Positions 16,170 to 24,838 of a stretch of 64,000 nt of DNA are shown one piece after another. The notes under the pieces are model-generated. The model was not told the origin of the DNA. It made no database searches and saw nothing but the letters and a program-made list of their open reading frames with translations. The number at the start of each line of letters is the position of its first letter. The stretch's first letter is position 1. The stretch lies in assembly GCF_001888805.2 (NCBI RefSeq), contig NZ_CP019113.1:1674001-1738000 (forward strand). The letters run 5' to 3'. Source of the DNA: Enterobacter sp. SA187. Its GTDB lineage: Bacteria; Pseudomonadota; Gammaproteobacteria; Enterobacterales; Enterobacteriaceae. The position numbers and the translations under genes were made by a program.

Positions 16170-16590
16170 TTATTGCGCTCTTTTTCGCTCCGACGAACGG
16201 CTTTGGTTCCAGTAAGTTCCGACAAACATAAAGCCACTCAGTCGTAACAAACCCTCATCGTAATTAACGCGAGGGGTTGAGTCCCCGCTGAAACCGGCGA
16301 GCCGGAGGCCGGATGACAAGGGCTGGCCGCCATGGATGGCGGCCAGAGGCGATATGAGGCAGGAGGCCGAATCGAGCCGACCGCAGGCAGACGGGCGGGA
16401 GGTGAGCGCAGTGCGCAGCACCGGTTTCTTTGCGGGGCCGCAGGGATTGCTAAGGGGGCCGCGGTGGCCCCCTTAGCACGTTCACCGTCAGCGGCGTCAC
16501 GCCTGACACGGAACGCAAAGTGAACGGAACATTCCACCGCACCGAACATCCCCCAAAACCAAACGGAACATTCCACCTGCCCTCATCTAA
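16170..16590. other. hairpin-rich non-coding element, possible P4-type (ash/Icd-like) remnant
   Basis: The nrdD-treC gap (15855-16592) has no convincing gene beyond the nrdD control region. It holds two perfect stem-loops: 9 bp at 16323-16346 (loop atggat) and 12 bp at 16449-16477 (GCTAAGGGGGCC arm). A 16-base direct repeat follows. Conceptual translation of the minus strand around 16170-16350 gives AAIHGGQPLSSGLR and FVGTYWNQSRSSERK. These resemble the tails of ash/Icd-like reading frames annotated near P4-like satellite integrases (from memory). It is probably a structured RNA or prophage scar rather than a protein gene. Confidence 0.4.
16523..16577. repeat. direct repeat AACGGAACATTCCACC, two copies
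   Basis: The 16-mer AACGGAACATTCCACC occurs at 16523-16538 and again at 16562-16577, 39 bp apart. A shorter ACCGAACAT lies between them. The repeats sit just behind the treC stop codon. Their role is unknown; they resemble iterons in form. Confidence 0.7.
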
Positions 16591-16592
16591 AA

Positions 16593-18254
16593 CTAAGCCT
16601 CCCCCTGCCTCCACCACACCGCCTCATACGGCCTTAACACCGCCTTCGCAGGGGCCTGCGCCACCTCCGCATAATTACTCATCACCACCCGCCAGTCGCC
16701 CGCCATCTCCTCCGGCTCCCATGCCTGATTCTCCCCGCTCAGATTCGCCACCACCAGCAGCGTCTGCCCCTGCCACTGGCGGCGATAACACCACACGAAA
16801 GGATGCGCAGGCAGCAGATCCTCATAATCTCCCCAGGTCAGCACCGGCTCGCGTTTGCGCAGCGCAATCAGCGCCTGATAGGTATAAAACACCGAGTCCG
16901 CATCGCGCAGCGCCGCCTCCACGTTCACCTGCGGATAGTTCTCGCACAGGGCGATCCACGGCTCGCCCCGGGTGAACCCGGCATGGGGAGAGGCATCCCA
17001 CTGCATCGGCGTGCGGCTGTTATCGCGGGATTTGGAGGCGAGGATCGCCAGCAGCTGATCGGCGTCCTGACCGGCGGCGCGGCGTTCGGCAAACATATTG
17101 TGGCTTTCCACGTCGCGGTAATCGGTAATACGCGTAAAGTGCGGGTTGGTCATGCCGATCTCTTCGCCCTGATAGATATAGGGCGTGCCCTGCATACCGT
17201 GCAGCACCATGGCGAGCATTTTCGCCGAGGTGACGCGGTATTCCCCTTCATCCCCGAAGCGCGACACGATGCGCGGCTGATCGTGGTTACACCAGAACAG
17301 CGCGTTCCATGCCACCTGATGCATCCCCTGCTGCCAGTAGCGGAACAGCGTCTTCAGCGCCACGAAATCCGGGGCCGCCAGCGTCCATTTCTCGCCGCCG
17401 GGGTAGTCCACTTTCAGATGATGGAAGTTAAAGGTCATCGACAGCTCGCGGCCATCCTGGGCGGCATACTGCCGACAGTGATCGAGGGTGGTGGAGGACA
17501 TTTCGCCCACCGTCATCAGTCCGCGCGGGCGGAAAACGTCGCGGCTCATCTCCTGCAAATATTCATGGGCGCGCGGCCCGTCGGTGTAAAAACGACGCCC
17601 GTCCCCCAGCTCATCCGGCGGAAAATCCTGATCTTTGGAAATCAGATTCACCACATCAAGACGCAGCCCGTCGACGCCGCGATCGGCCCAGAATTCACAC
17701 ACCTTTTTCAGCTCGGCGCGCACCTGCGGACTTTCCCAGTTCAGATCCGCCTGCTCCGGAGCGAAGAGGTGCAGATAGTACTGCCCGCTCTCCGCATGCC
17801 AGCGCCAGGCGCTGCCGCCGAATTTCGAGCGCCAGTTGTTTGGCGGCGTCAGGGGCGAGCCGTCGCGCCAGATATAAAATTCGCGGTACGGACTGGCGGG
17901 ATCCTGCGCATGGCGAAACCAGGCGTGCTGCGTGGAGGTATGGTTTAACACCATATCCAGTACGATGCGGATGCCGCGCGCATGGGCCTGGGTCACCATC
18001 TCGTCAAAATCGTCCAGCGTGCCGTATCCCGGATCGATGGCGGTATAGTTCGCCACGTCGTAGCCGTTATCCACCTGCGGCGAGATATAAAACGGCGTCA
18101 GCCAGATGGCGTCGACGCCGAGGATTTTCAGATAGTCGAGGCGGTGTGTTACGCCGCGTAAGTCGCCGCGTCCGCTGCCGGTGGTGTCCTGGAAGCTTTT
18201 GGGGTAAATCTGGTAGATAGCGCCGGTCTGCCACCAGTGGGGAAGTGTATTCAT
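16593..18254 (-). CDS. treC: trehalose-6-phosphate hydrolase
   Basis: This cytoplasmic GH13 enzyme splits trehalose-6-phosphate into glucose and glucose-6-phosphate. The 553-residue protein carries the classic GH13 blocks DMVLNHT, GLRLDVVN (nucleophile Asp), VGEMSS (acid/base Glu) and CNHDQPR. It starts MNTLPHWWQTGAIYQIYPKS, like E. coli TreC (551 aa). ATG 18254 is the family start; upstream in-frame extension is treB 3' sequence. It follows treB by 47 bp as the second gene of the treBC operon. Confidence 0.97.
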   Translation of the reverse strand: MNTLPHWWQTGAIYQIYPKSFQDTTGSGRGDLRGVTHRLDYLKILGVDAIWLTPFYISPQVDNGYDVANYTAIDPGYGTLDDFDEMVTQAHARGIRIVLDMVLNHTSTQHAWFRHAQDPASPYREFYIWRDGSPLTPPNNWRSKFGGSAWRWHAESGQYYLHLFAPEQADLNWESPQVRAELKKVCEFWADRGVDGLRLDVVNLISKDQDFPPDELGDGRRFYTDGPRAHEYLQEMSRDVFRPRGLMTVGEMSSTTLDHCRQYAAQDGRELSMTFNFHHLKVDYPGGEKWTLAAPDFVALKTLFRYWQQGMHQVAWNALFWCNHDQPRIVSRFGDEGEYRVTSAKMLAMVLHGMQGTPYIYQGEEIGMTNPHFTRITDYRDVESHNMFAERRAAGQDADQLLAILASKSRDNSRTPMQWDASPHAGFTRGEPWIALCENYPQVNVEAALRDADSVFYTYQALIALRKREPVLTWGDYEDLLPAHPFVWCYRRQWQGQTLLVVANLSGENQAWEPEEMAGDWRVVMSNYAEVAQAPAKAVLRPYEAVWWRQGEA

Positions 18255-18301
18255 CGTGTCGTCCCGATCGTAAAAAGGGGCGCCGTCGCGCCCCCGAAGC
18301 A

Positions 18302-19723
18302 TCAAACAATCTGTAGCGATCCCTGGCGGGCTTTGCGCTGGTACATAAAGGTCGTGAGCACTAATGGCACGACAATGGCGATAACCATGGCGATGCCGTA
18401 GACCTGCCAGTAACCGGTCTGGATAGAAAGAATACCCGGCAGACCGCCGACGCCGATGCCGTTCGCCATCACGCCGTATAATCCGCACAGCAGCGCGGCG
18501 AGGCAGGAGCCAATCATCGCGCACAGCATCGGGAAGCGGTATTTCAGGTTGATACCGTACATTGCCGGTTCGGTCACGCCGAGGAAAGCGGAGATAGCGG
18601 CAGGCACCGAAATCTCACGTTCATTCTCTTTGCGGCTGACGATGATGATCCCCACCACGGCGGACGCCTGAGCGATGTTCGACAGGGCAATCAGCGGCCA
18701 CATTGGTGTGCCGCCCATGCTCTGGATCATCTGCATATCAATAGCGAGCGTGGTCTGGTGCACCCCGGTGATCACCAGCGGCGCATAGAGGAAGCCAAAC
18801 AGCGCCGCGCCTATCGGGGCGAAGCTGCCGGTCATCAGATGGCGCATGGCAAAGGCCACGCCGTCGCCGATCAGACGACCAAAGGGGCCGATAAAGGCAT
18901 GGGCAAGGAACACTGCGAGGAGCAGCGAGCAGACCGGCACCACCACCAGATAGAGGTAGGCGGGGACGATACGCTTCAGCTGCAATTCAATATAGCCAAG
19001 CGCCAGACCCGCCAGCAGCGCCGGGATGACCTGCGCCTGGTAACCTACTTTATCAATGCTGAACAGGCCAAAGTTCCAGGCTTCCGGCACCTGCTGGCCC
19101 AGTAAGTAAGCGTTCATTAACTGCGGCGAAACCAGCGTAATGCCGAGCACGATACCGAGGATCGGCGTGCCGCCCATTTTCTTCACCGCCGACCAGCAGA
19201 TCCCCACCGGCAGGTAGAAGAAGATCGCCTCGCCAATCAGCCACAAGAAGTCATAAATGGTTTTCAGCGCCGGGGACATTTGCGCCAGCGTCTGTCCGTT
19301 GCTCATCGGCAGATCGCCGATAACGTTACGGAAGCCCAGAATCAAACCGCCGCTGATCAGCGCTGGCAGCAGCGGGAAGAAGATCTCCGCAAAGTGCGAG
19401 ATCAGCTGCTCGTACCATTTCATATTCTGGCGCGCCACCCGTTTGGCGTGCTCTTTATCCGCATGAGCCTGACCGGTAGTGGCGAGCAGGACTTTGTAGT
19501 AGTCGCCGACATCGGGGCCGATCACCACCTGGAACTGTCCGGCGTTGGTAAAGCAGCCCTTCACCATTTTCAGTTTTTCAATGGCTTTCGGATCGGCTTT
19601 CGCCGGGTTATCAAGCACAAAGCGCAGGCGGGTAATACAGTGGCTGACGGTGGCGATGTTATCCCGTCCGCCAACCAGCTCGATTAATTTATCGATGTCA
19701 GCTTGATCTACTTTTTTGCTCAT
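18302..19723 (-). CDS. treB: trehalose-specific PTS EIIBC component
   Basis: This 473-residue membrane permease phosphorylates trehalose during uptake. The EIIB domain (about 1-85) has the phosphorylated cysteine C29 in SHCITRLRF. The EIIC domain (about 105-465) has ten or so spans and the substrate loop with FLGVTEPAMYGINLKYRFP. It lacks its own EIIA and would use EIIA-Glc (Crr), as is known for E. coli TreB. It is the first gene of treBC, expressed from the TreR-controlled promoter upstream. Confidence 0.97.
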   Translation of the reverse strand: MSKKVDQADIDKLIELVGGRDNIATVSHCITRLRFVLDNPAKADPKAIEKLKMVKGCFTNAGQFQVVIGPDVGDYYKVLLATTGQAHADKEHAKRVARQNMKWYEQLISHFAEIFFPLLPALISGGLILGFRNVIGDLPMSNGQTLAQMSPALKTIYDFLWLIGEAIFFYLPVGICWSAVKKMGGTPILGIVLGITLVSPQLMNAYLLGQQVPEAWNFGLFSIDKVGYQAQVIPALLAGLALGYIELQLKRIVPAYLYLVVVPVCSLLLAVFLAHAFIGPFGRLIGDGVAFAMRHLMTGSFAPIGAALFGFLYAPLVITGVHQTTLAIDMQMIQSMGGTPMWPLIALSNIAQASAVVGIIIVSRKENEREISVPAAISAFLGVTEPAMYGINLKYRFPMLCAMIGSCLAALLCGLYGVMANGIGVGGLPGILSIQTGYWQVYGIAMVIAIVVPLVLTTFMYQRKARQGSLQIV

Positions 19724-19801
19724 CGTGAAGCCTCACAGAGGTTTTGGAATTATGCGTAGGGAACAGCTGAAAGAGTATCTGCGGATCGGCAAAAGCGAAA
19801 A

Positions 19802-19813
19802 GGGAACGTTCCC
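19802..19813. promoter_or_regulatory. TreR operator candidate
   Basis: GGGAACGTTCCC is a perfect 12-bp palindrome between treR and treB. It has the CG-centred form typical of LacI-family operators. TreR, encoded next door, represses treBC until trehalose-6-phosphate binds. Confidence 0.7.
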
Positions 19814-19853
19814 GAAATCGGTTAAGGATCACACTAAATCATACAAGCATAGA

Positions 19854-20801
19854 TTAACCGAGGCGGGCGGGGACGATAATGGTGCGCGGTTCGGCGCGGC
19901 CGGTGATCTGATCGATCAGCTGGGTGGCGGCCATACGGCCCGCTTCAGCGTAGCCGGGATCGACGGTGACGATTTCCGGATGCAGGAATTTCATCAGCGG
20001 CGTATTGCCGACGCTGGCCAGTTGCAGGGCGGTGATGCGCTGCTCCTGTAAGTACTTACTCGCGCCGAGCGCCAGAGTATCAGTGGCGCAGACCAGCGCA
20101 GTAGTGTCCGGCGTTAAGACGCGGGCGACGTGCTCATAACCCTGTTTCATCGCCAGGCCCGGCAGCACGGCGACGGGCTGCATCTGATGCTGTGCGCAGA
20201 AATGCAGATAGGCGTCGTGGCGGCGCTGGCCGGTGGTGGTGTCGCTGGCAGGCACGCCGAGATAGCTGATATGCCGGTGCCCCTGGGCGTAGAGCTTTTC
20301 CAGCAGCATCTGGATCGCCCGTTCATCGTCATAACAGACGGAGGCGAAGCCGCTGGCGTCCCGCGCCATCAGCACCAGCGAAGACTGCCAGGGCGCAAGC
20401 AGGGTTTCCGTGAGGCCAGTAAAGCCGAACAGCACCACGCCGTCGATATTGCGGCGACGTAACATGCCAAGATGCTCTTCCACCAGCGCCGGAGAGAACT
20501 GACTTTCCATCATGATCGGATCGTAACCCTGGGCGTAAAACGCTGGCAGCATGGTCTGTACCGCAAGGTTTTCCGACAGCGAATCCAGGCGCGTGACGAT
20601 GATCGCCACGATGTTATCGCTCTGGCCGCGCATTGCCCGCGCCGAGCGGGACGGGGAGAAGCCATGCTGTTGCATGACGGCTTCCACGCGCTCACGGGTC
20701 TGGACGCTGACGCCGCTCTCATTATTGAGCACGCGCGAAACGGTGGATTTACCCACGCCGCTTAAGCGGGCGATGTCTTTGATTGTCAGTCGGTTTTGCA
20801 T
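19854..20801 (-). CDS. treR: trehalose operon repressor (LacI family)
   Basis: This 315-residue LacI-type repressor has an N-terminal HTH at residues 5-25 (LTIKDIARLSGVGKSTVSRV) with hinge and a periplasmic-binding-like effector domain. The length matches E. coli TreR (315 aa). It is inactivated by trehalose-6-phosphate and repressed complexes bind the palindrome before treB. It lies upstream of treBC on the same strand, with a 130-bp spacer holding the operator. Confidence 0.97.
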   Translation of the reverse strand: MQNRLTIKDIARLSGVGKSTVSRVLNNESGVSVQTRERVEAVMQQHGFSPSRSARAMRGQSDNIVAIIVTRLDSLSENLAVQTMLPAFYAQGYDPIMMESQFSPALVEEHLGMLRRRNIDGVVLFGFTGLTETLLAPWQSSLVLMARDASGFASVCYDDERAIQMLLEKLYAQGHRHISYLGVPASDTTTGQRRHDAYLHFCAQHQMQPVAVLPGLAMKQGYEHVARVLTPDTTALVCATDTLALGASKYLQEQRITALQLASVGNTPLMKFLHPEIVTVDPGYAEAGRMAATQLIDQITGRAEPRTIIVPARLG

Positions 20802-20866
20802 GCGTCCTTTCCTTTGAGGTCGGTATCAGCCTAATGATTCTGCGACAAAATACAATGCACAACGTC

Positions 20867-20902
20867 TGGTTTACGTCCGGTTTAGTTGCCGGGCGTTATT
20901 AT
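20867..20902 (+). promoter_or_regulatory. PhoP box and -10 element of the mgtA promoter
   Basis: TGGTTTA at 20867-20873 and GGTTTA at 20879-20884 form the PhoP direct repeat, with 5 bp between the hexamers. A TATTAT -10 candidate at 20897-20902 lies 12 bp further on, the usual PhoP-activated geometry. This makes mgtA transcription respond to low Mg2+ through PhoQ/PhoP. Confidence 0.85.
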
Positions 20903-20941
20903 GCGCCGCAACTTCACCTTATCACTTTTACCGGAGGCAAC

Positions 20942-20995
20942 ATGGATCCTGATCCCACCCCTCTCCCCGACGGGAGTTTTCCCGCGTTCCGGTAA
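20942..20995 (+). CDS. mgtL: mgtA leader peptide MgtL
   Basis: This is a 17-codon leader, MDPDPTPLPDGSFPAFR, following GGAGGCAAC. It keeps the proline-rich start of the known MgtL (alternating acidic and Pro residues, then TPLP). In E. coli and Salmonella, slow translation of these prolines under low proline or low Mg2+ favours transcription into mgtA. The second half differs from E. coli by having GSFPAF instead of an Arg-rich run. The surrounding leader, from about 20910 to 21089, corresponds to the Mg2+-sensing mgtA 5' region. Confidence 0.88.
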   Translation: MDPDPTPLPDGSFPAFR

Positions 20996-21089
20996 GCCTG
21001 TTTTCGCTGCCTTGCCGGACGCGTAGGGCAGCGACGTTTTACGTCCCTGCAAAATAACATTTGCGCCTGCGGGCGCAGAGGGACTTTTT

Positions 21090-23798
21090 ATGCTGAAAAA
21101 TTTTATCCGGCAGCGCTTCTTTGCGCTCAGCCGCCATTTACCACGCCGTCTGGTTGACCGCAGCCCGCTGCCGGATGCCACTACCGCAGGCGTAACCCCG
21201 ATCCCGGCTTCGCTCAGCGCTCACTGCCTCAACGTGGCGGCGATGGACGAATCTCAACTGTGGCGCAGCTTCGGCAGCCATCCTGAAGGGCTTAACCCGC
21301 AGGAAGTCACGGCCAGCCGCGACAAGCACGGCGAAAACCGCATTCCGGCGCAGGCGCCATCGCCCTGGTGGGTGCACCTGTGGCTGTGCTATCGCAACCC
21401 GTTCAATTTATTGCTGACGCTGCTCGGCGTGATCTCTTACGCCACCGAAGATATGTTTGCCGCGGGGGTGATCGGCCTGATGGTGGCGATCGCCACGCTG
21501 CTCAATTTTATCCAGGAAGCGCGATCCACCCGCGCCGCCGACGCGCTGAAAGCGATGGTCAGCAACACTGCCACCGTGCTGCGGGTGATCAACGACAAAG
21601 GCGAAAGCGCCTGGTGCGAACTGCCGCTGGAAGAACTGGTGCCGGGGGATATTGTCCGGCTGGCGGCGGGGGATATGATCCCTGCCGATTTGCGCGTGAT
21701 ACAGGCCCGGGATCTGTTCGTGGCGCAGGCCTCGCTGACCGGCGAATCGCTGCCGGTGGAGAAACTCGCCGTCACACGTAATGCCGCGCAAACCAATGCG
21801 CTGGAGTGCGACACCCTGTGCTTTATGGGCACTAACGTGGTGAGCGGCACGGCGCAGGCGATGGTCATCGCCACCGGCGGCAACACCTGGTTTGGTCAGC
21901 TGGCCGGGCGCGTCAGCGAACAGCCCACCGAGCCGAATGCGTTCCAGAAAGGCATCAGCCGCGTCAGTATGCTGCTGATCCGTTTTATGCTCGTCATGGC
22001 GCCGCTGGTGCTGTTGATTAACGGCTACACCAAAGGCGACTGGTGGGAAGCGGCGCTGTTTGCGCTGTCGGTGGCGGTGGGCTTAACCCCGGAAATGCTG
22101 CCGATGATCGTCACCTCGACGCTGGCACGCGGCGCGGTGAAACTGTCTAAACAGAAAGTGATCGTGAAACATCTGGACGCCATCCAGAACTTCGGCGCGA
22201 TGGACATCCTGTGCACCGATAAAACCGGCACCCTGACCCAGGACAAAATCGTGCTGGAGAACCACACGGACATCGCCGGAAAAGTTAGTAAGCACGTACT
22301 TCACACCGCGTGGCTGAACAGCCATTACCAGACCGGTCTGAAAAACTTGCTGGACGTGGCGGTGCTGGAAGGGGTGGACGAAGACAGTGCGCGGGAGCTT
22401 TCCACGCGCTGGCAAAAAATCGACGAGATCCCTTTTGATTTTGAGCGCCGCCGCATGTCGGTGGTGGTGGCGGAAACGCCGGATGCGCCGCTACTGATTT
22501 GCAAAGGGGCGTTGCAGGAGATGCTCAGCGTCTGTAGCCATGTGCGGCATAACGGCGAGGTGACAGCGCTGGATCAGGCTATGCTGCGCCGCATCGAGCG
22601 CGTTACCCAGACGCTCAACCGTCAGGGGCTGCGTGTGGTGGCAGTGGCGAGTAAATACCTCGCGGCGCGGCAGGGGGATTATCAGCGTGCCGATGAGTCA
22701 GACCTGATCCTCGAAGGCTATATCGCGTTTCTCGATCCGCCGAAAGAGAGCACCGCACCGGCGCTGAAAGCGCTACACGCCAGCGGCATCACGGTGAAAA
22801 TCCTTACCGGCGACAGCGAGCTGGTGGCGGCGAAAGTGTGCCACGACGTCGGGCTGAACGCGGGCGAGGTGGTCACCGGCAGCGATATCGAAGGGTTAAG
22901 CGATGACGAGCTGGCGGCGCTGGCGCAGCGCACCACGCTGTTCGCCCGTCTGACGCCGATGCACAAAGAGCGCATCGTCACGCTGCTAAAACGTGAAGGG
23001 CATGTGGTGGGCTTTATGGGCGACGGCATCAACGATGCCCCGGCGCTGCGGGCAGCGGACATTGGCATTTCCGTGGACGGTGCGGTGGATATCGCCCGCG
23101 AAGCCGCCGACATCATTCTGCTGGAAAAGAGCCTGATGGTGCTGGAAGCTGGCGTGATCGAGGGGCGTCGTACTTTTGCCAATATGCTCAAGTACATCAA
23201 AATGACCGCCAGTTCTAACTTCGGCAACGTGTTCAGCGTGCTGGTGGCGAGCGCGTTTCTGCCGTTTTTACCCATGCTGCCGCTGCACTTACTGATCCAG
23301 AACCTGCTGTACGATGTGTCACAGGTGGCGATCCCCTTTGATAACGTTGACGATGAGCAGATCCAGAAGCCACAGCGGTGGAACCCCGCCGATCTGGGGC
23401 GCTTTATGCTGTTCTTTGGGCCGATCAGTTCGATCTTCGACATTCTGACGTTCTGTGTGATGTGGTGGGTGTTCCACGCCAACGTGCCGGAAGCGCAGAC
23501 GCTGTTCCAGTCCGGCTGGTTTGTGGTGGGGCTGCTGTCCCAGACGCTGATTGTGCATATGATCCGCACCCGCCGCGTGCCCTTCTTCCAGAGTCGCGCC
23601 GCCTGGCCGCTGCTGATGATGACGGCGGTAGTGATGGTATTGGGCATCGGGCTGCCGTTCTCGCCGCTGGCAAGCTATCTGCAACTCCAGGCGCTGCCGC
23701 TGGCGTACTTCCCGTGGCTGGCGGGGATTTTGCTGGGGTATATGGCGTTGACGCAGCTGGTGAAAGGATTTTACAGCCGCCGGTACGGGTGGCAGTGA
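21090..23798 (+). CDS. mgtA: magnesium-transporting P-type ATPase
   Basis: This 902-residue P3B-type ATPase imports Mg2+ at the inner membrane. The phosphorylated aspartate is D377 in CTDKTGTLTQ. Other P-type signatures present are SLTGES (actuator), ILTGDSELVA and MGDGINDAPAL. Ten transmembrane helices are expected, six of them after the hinge. The N-terminal region aligns with E. coli MgtA (898 aa). Expression is governed by the PhoP box and leader upstream; no other gene is in the unit. Confidence 0.97.
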   Translation: MLKNFIRQRFFALSRHLPRRLVDRSPLPDATTAGVTPIPASLSAHCLNVAAMDESQLWRSFGSHPEGLNPQEVTASRDKHGENRIPAQAPSPWWVHLWLCYRNPFNLLLTLLGVISYATEDMFAAGVIGLMVAIATLLNFIQEARSTRAADALKAMVSNTATVLRVINDKGESAWCELPLEELVPGDIVRLAAGDMIPADLRVIQARDLFVAQASLTGESLPVEKLAVTRNAAQTNALECDTLCFMGTNVVSGTAQAMVIATGGNTWFGQLAGRVSEQPTEPNAFQKGISRVSMLLIRFMLVMAPLVLLINGYTKGDWWEAALFALSVAVGLTPEMLPMIVTSTLARGAVKLSKQKVIVKHLDAIQNFGAMDILCTDKTGTLTQDKIVLENHTDIAGKVSKHVLHTAWLNSHYQTGLKNLLDVAVLEGVDEDSARELSTRWQKIDEIPFDFERRRMSVVVAETPDAPLLICKGALQEMLSVCSHVRHNGEVTALDQAMLRRIERVTQTLNRQGLRVVAVASKYLAARQGDYQRADESDLILEGYIAFLDPPKESTAPALKALHASGITVKILTGDSELVAAKVCHDVGLNAGEVVTGSDIEGLSDDELAALAQRTTLFARLTPMHKERIVTLLKREGHVVGFMGDGINDAPALRAADIGISVDGAVDIAREAADIILLEKSLMVLEAGVIEGRRTFANMLKYIKMTASSNFGNVFSVLVASAFLPFLPMLPLHLLIQNLLYDVSQVAIPFDNVDDEQIQKPQRWNPADLGRFMLFFGPISSIFDILTFCVMWWVFHANVPEAQTLFQSGWFVVGLLSQTLIVHMIRTRRVPFFQSRAAWPLLMMTAVVMVLGIGLPFSPLASYLQLQALPLAYFPWLAGILLGYMALTQLVKGFYSRRYGWQ

Positions 23799-23823
23799 GG
23801 GGGGAGTTGTGCTTTAACCTGTT

Positions 23824-23898
23824 TGCCGGGTGGCGCTACGCTTACCCGGCCTACAGGTTAGACGTAGGCCCGGCAAGCGCAGCGTCGCCGGGCAACGA
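23824..23898. repeat. BIME (REP pair) between mgtA and ridA
   Basis: Two facing REP units, gccgggtggcgctacgc...acccggcctac and gtaggcccggcaagcg...cgccgggca, are separated by a few bases in the gap between the convergent genes. Confidence 0.85.
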
Positions 23899-23902
23899 TG
23901 CT

Positions 23903-24289
23903 TTAACGGCGTACCGCAATCGCTTCGATTTCAATCTTCACATCTTTCGGCAGACGCGCCACTTCCACGCAGGAGCGTGCCGGGAAGGTGGCGTTATGCT
24001 CGGTGAAAAATGCTTCATAGGTGGCGTTAACGGTGGCGAAATCGTTCAGATCTTTCACAAACACCGTCGTTTTCACGATGTCGCCCACTTTCAGGCCCGC
24101 TGCTTCAACGATAGCTTTCACGTTTTCCAGCGACTGACGCGCCTGAGCGGAAACGTCGTCCGGCACGGTGCCGGTTTTCGGATCCACCGGGATCTGCCCG
24201 GAAGTGATGATCATACTGCCCAGATCAACACCCTGAACATAAGGACCAATGGCTGCTGGTGCATTTTCCGTCGCGATGGTTTTAGTCAT
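23903..24289 (-). CDS. ridA: enamine/imine deaminase RidA
   Basis: RidA hydrolyses reactive 2-aminoacrylate and related enamines made by PLP enzymes, protecting branched-chain amino acid synthesis. The 128-residue protein belongs to the trimeric YjgF/YER057c/UK114 family, with GPYVQGVDLGSMIITSGQIP near the start and the signature ARSCVEVARLPKDVKIEIEAIA, whose Arg binds the carboxylate. It sits beyond pyrI on the same strand but has its own promoter, as in E. coli. Confidence 0.97.
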   Translation of the reverse strand: MTKTIATENAPAAIGPYVQGVDLGSMIITSGQIPVDPKTGTVPDDVSAQARQSLENVKAIVEAAGLKVGDIVKTTVFVKDLNDFATVNATYEAFFTEHNATFPARSCVEVARLPKDVKIEIEAIAVRR

Positions 24290-24330
24290 GATTTCTCCTG
24301 AATAACAGCGAAAATAAGGGGTTCCGCGCC

Positions 24331-24359
24331 ATTATAGGCAGCGCAGAACCCATTACCAA
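24331..24359 (-). promoter_or_regulatory. ridA promoter
   Basis: On the minus strand, TTGGTA (24354-24359) and a perfect TATAAT (24331-24336) are separated by 17 bp, about 40 bp before ridA. The flanking bases form an imperfect dyad that could also end pyrBI transcripts. Confidence 0.65.
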
Positions 24360-24365
24360 CCTCAA

Positions 24366-24827
24366 TTAGCTGGCCAGCACCACATAATGGGAAAACTCTT
24401 TTTCACAGTATTTGCATTTGAGCGCGATGTCGCTGGCGCGTTTTTTCACTGCAAAACTGGAGAAAACCGGTTCGGCATGGCTGATGCAGTTACTATTCGG
24501 GCACACCAGCACGGCGTCGATGCGCTCCGGCAGTTTCGGGCGCGATTTTCCCACCACTTCATACTCATCAATGCGGTTTACCGTCGCGTCCGGCGCATAT
24601 AAAGAGAGCTGATCCACCTGCTCATCGGTAAGAAAAGTGTTCTCGATTTTGATCAGATCTTTGCGCCCCATTTCGCCTGACGGCAAATTCAGGCCGATGG
24701 TGATGCGCTGATCGGTTTCGGTCAGCTTGAACAGCGTCAGCAGCTTAAAGCCCACCTGCGCCGGGATATGGTCAATCACGGTGCCGCGTTTGATGGCTTC
24801 GACCTGGAGTTTATTATCGTGTGTCAT
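24366..24827 (-). CDS. pyrI: aspartate carbamoyltransferase regulatory chain
   Basis: This 153-residue regulatory subunit binds ATP, CTP and UTP and joins catalytic trimers into the dodecameric enzyme. The N-terminal allosteric domain includes KVEAIKRGTVIDHIPA-like sequence. The C-terminal zinc domain has four cysteines (CPNSNC and CKYCEKEF). It follows pyrB after 11 bp in the pyrBI operon. Confidence 0.97.
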   Translation of the reverse strand: MTHDNKLQVEAIKRGTVIDHIPAQVGFKLLTLFKLTETDQRITIGLNLPSGEMGRKDLIKIENTFLTDEQVDQLSLYAPDATVNRIDEYEVVGKSRPKLPERIDAVLVCPNSNCISHAEPVFSSFAVKKRASDIALKCKYCEKEFSHYVVLAS

Positions 24828-24838
24828 CTCAGTGCTCC

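Noticed and set aside
16238..16576. 112-codon minus-strand and 63-codon plus-strand frames in the nrdD-treC gap
   Set aside because: No ribosome site, low-complexity Arg/Pro/Ala composition and strong hairpins inside the frames. Treated as a structured non-coding element instead.
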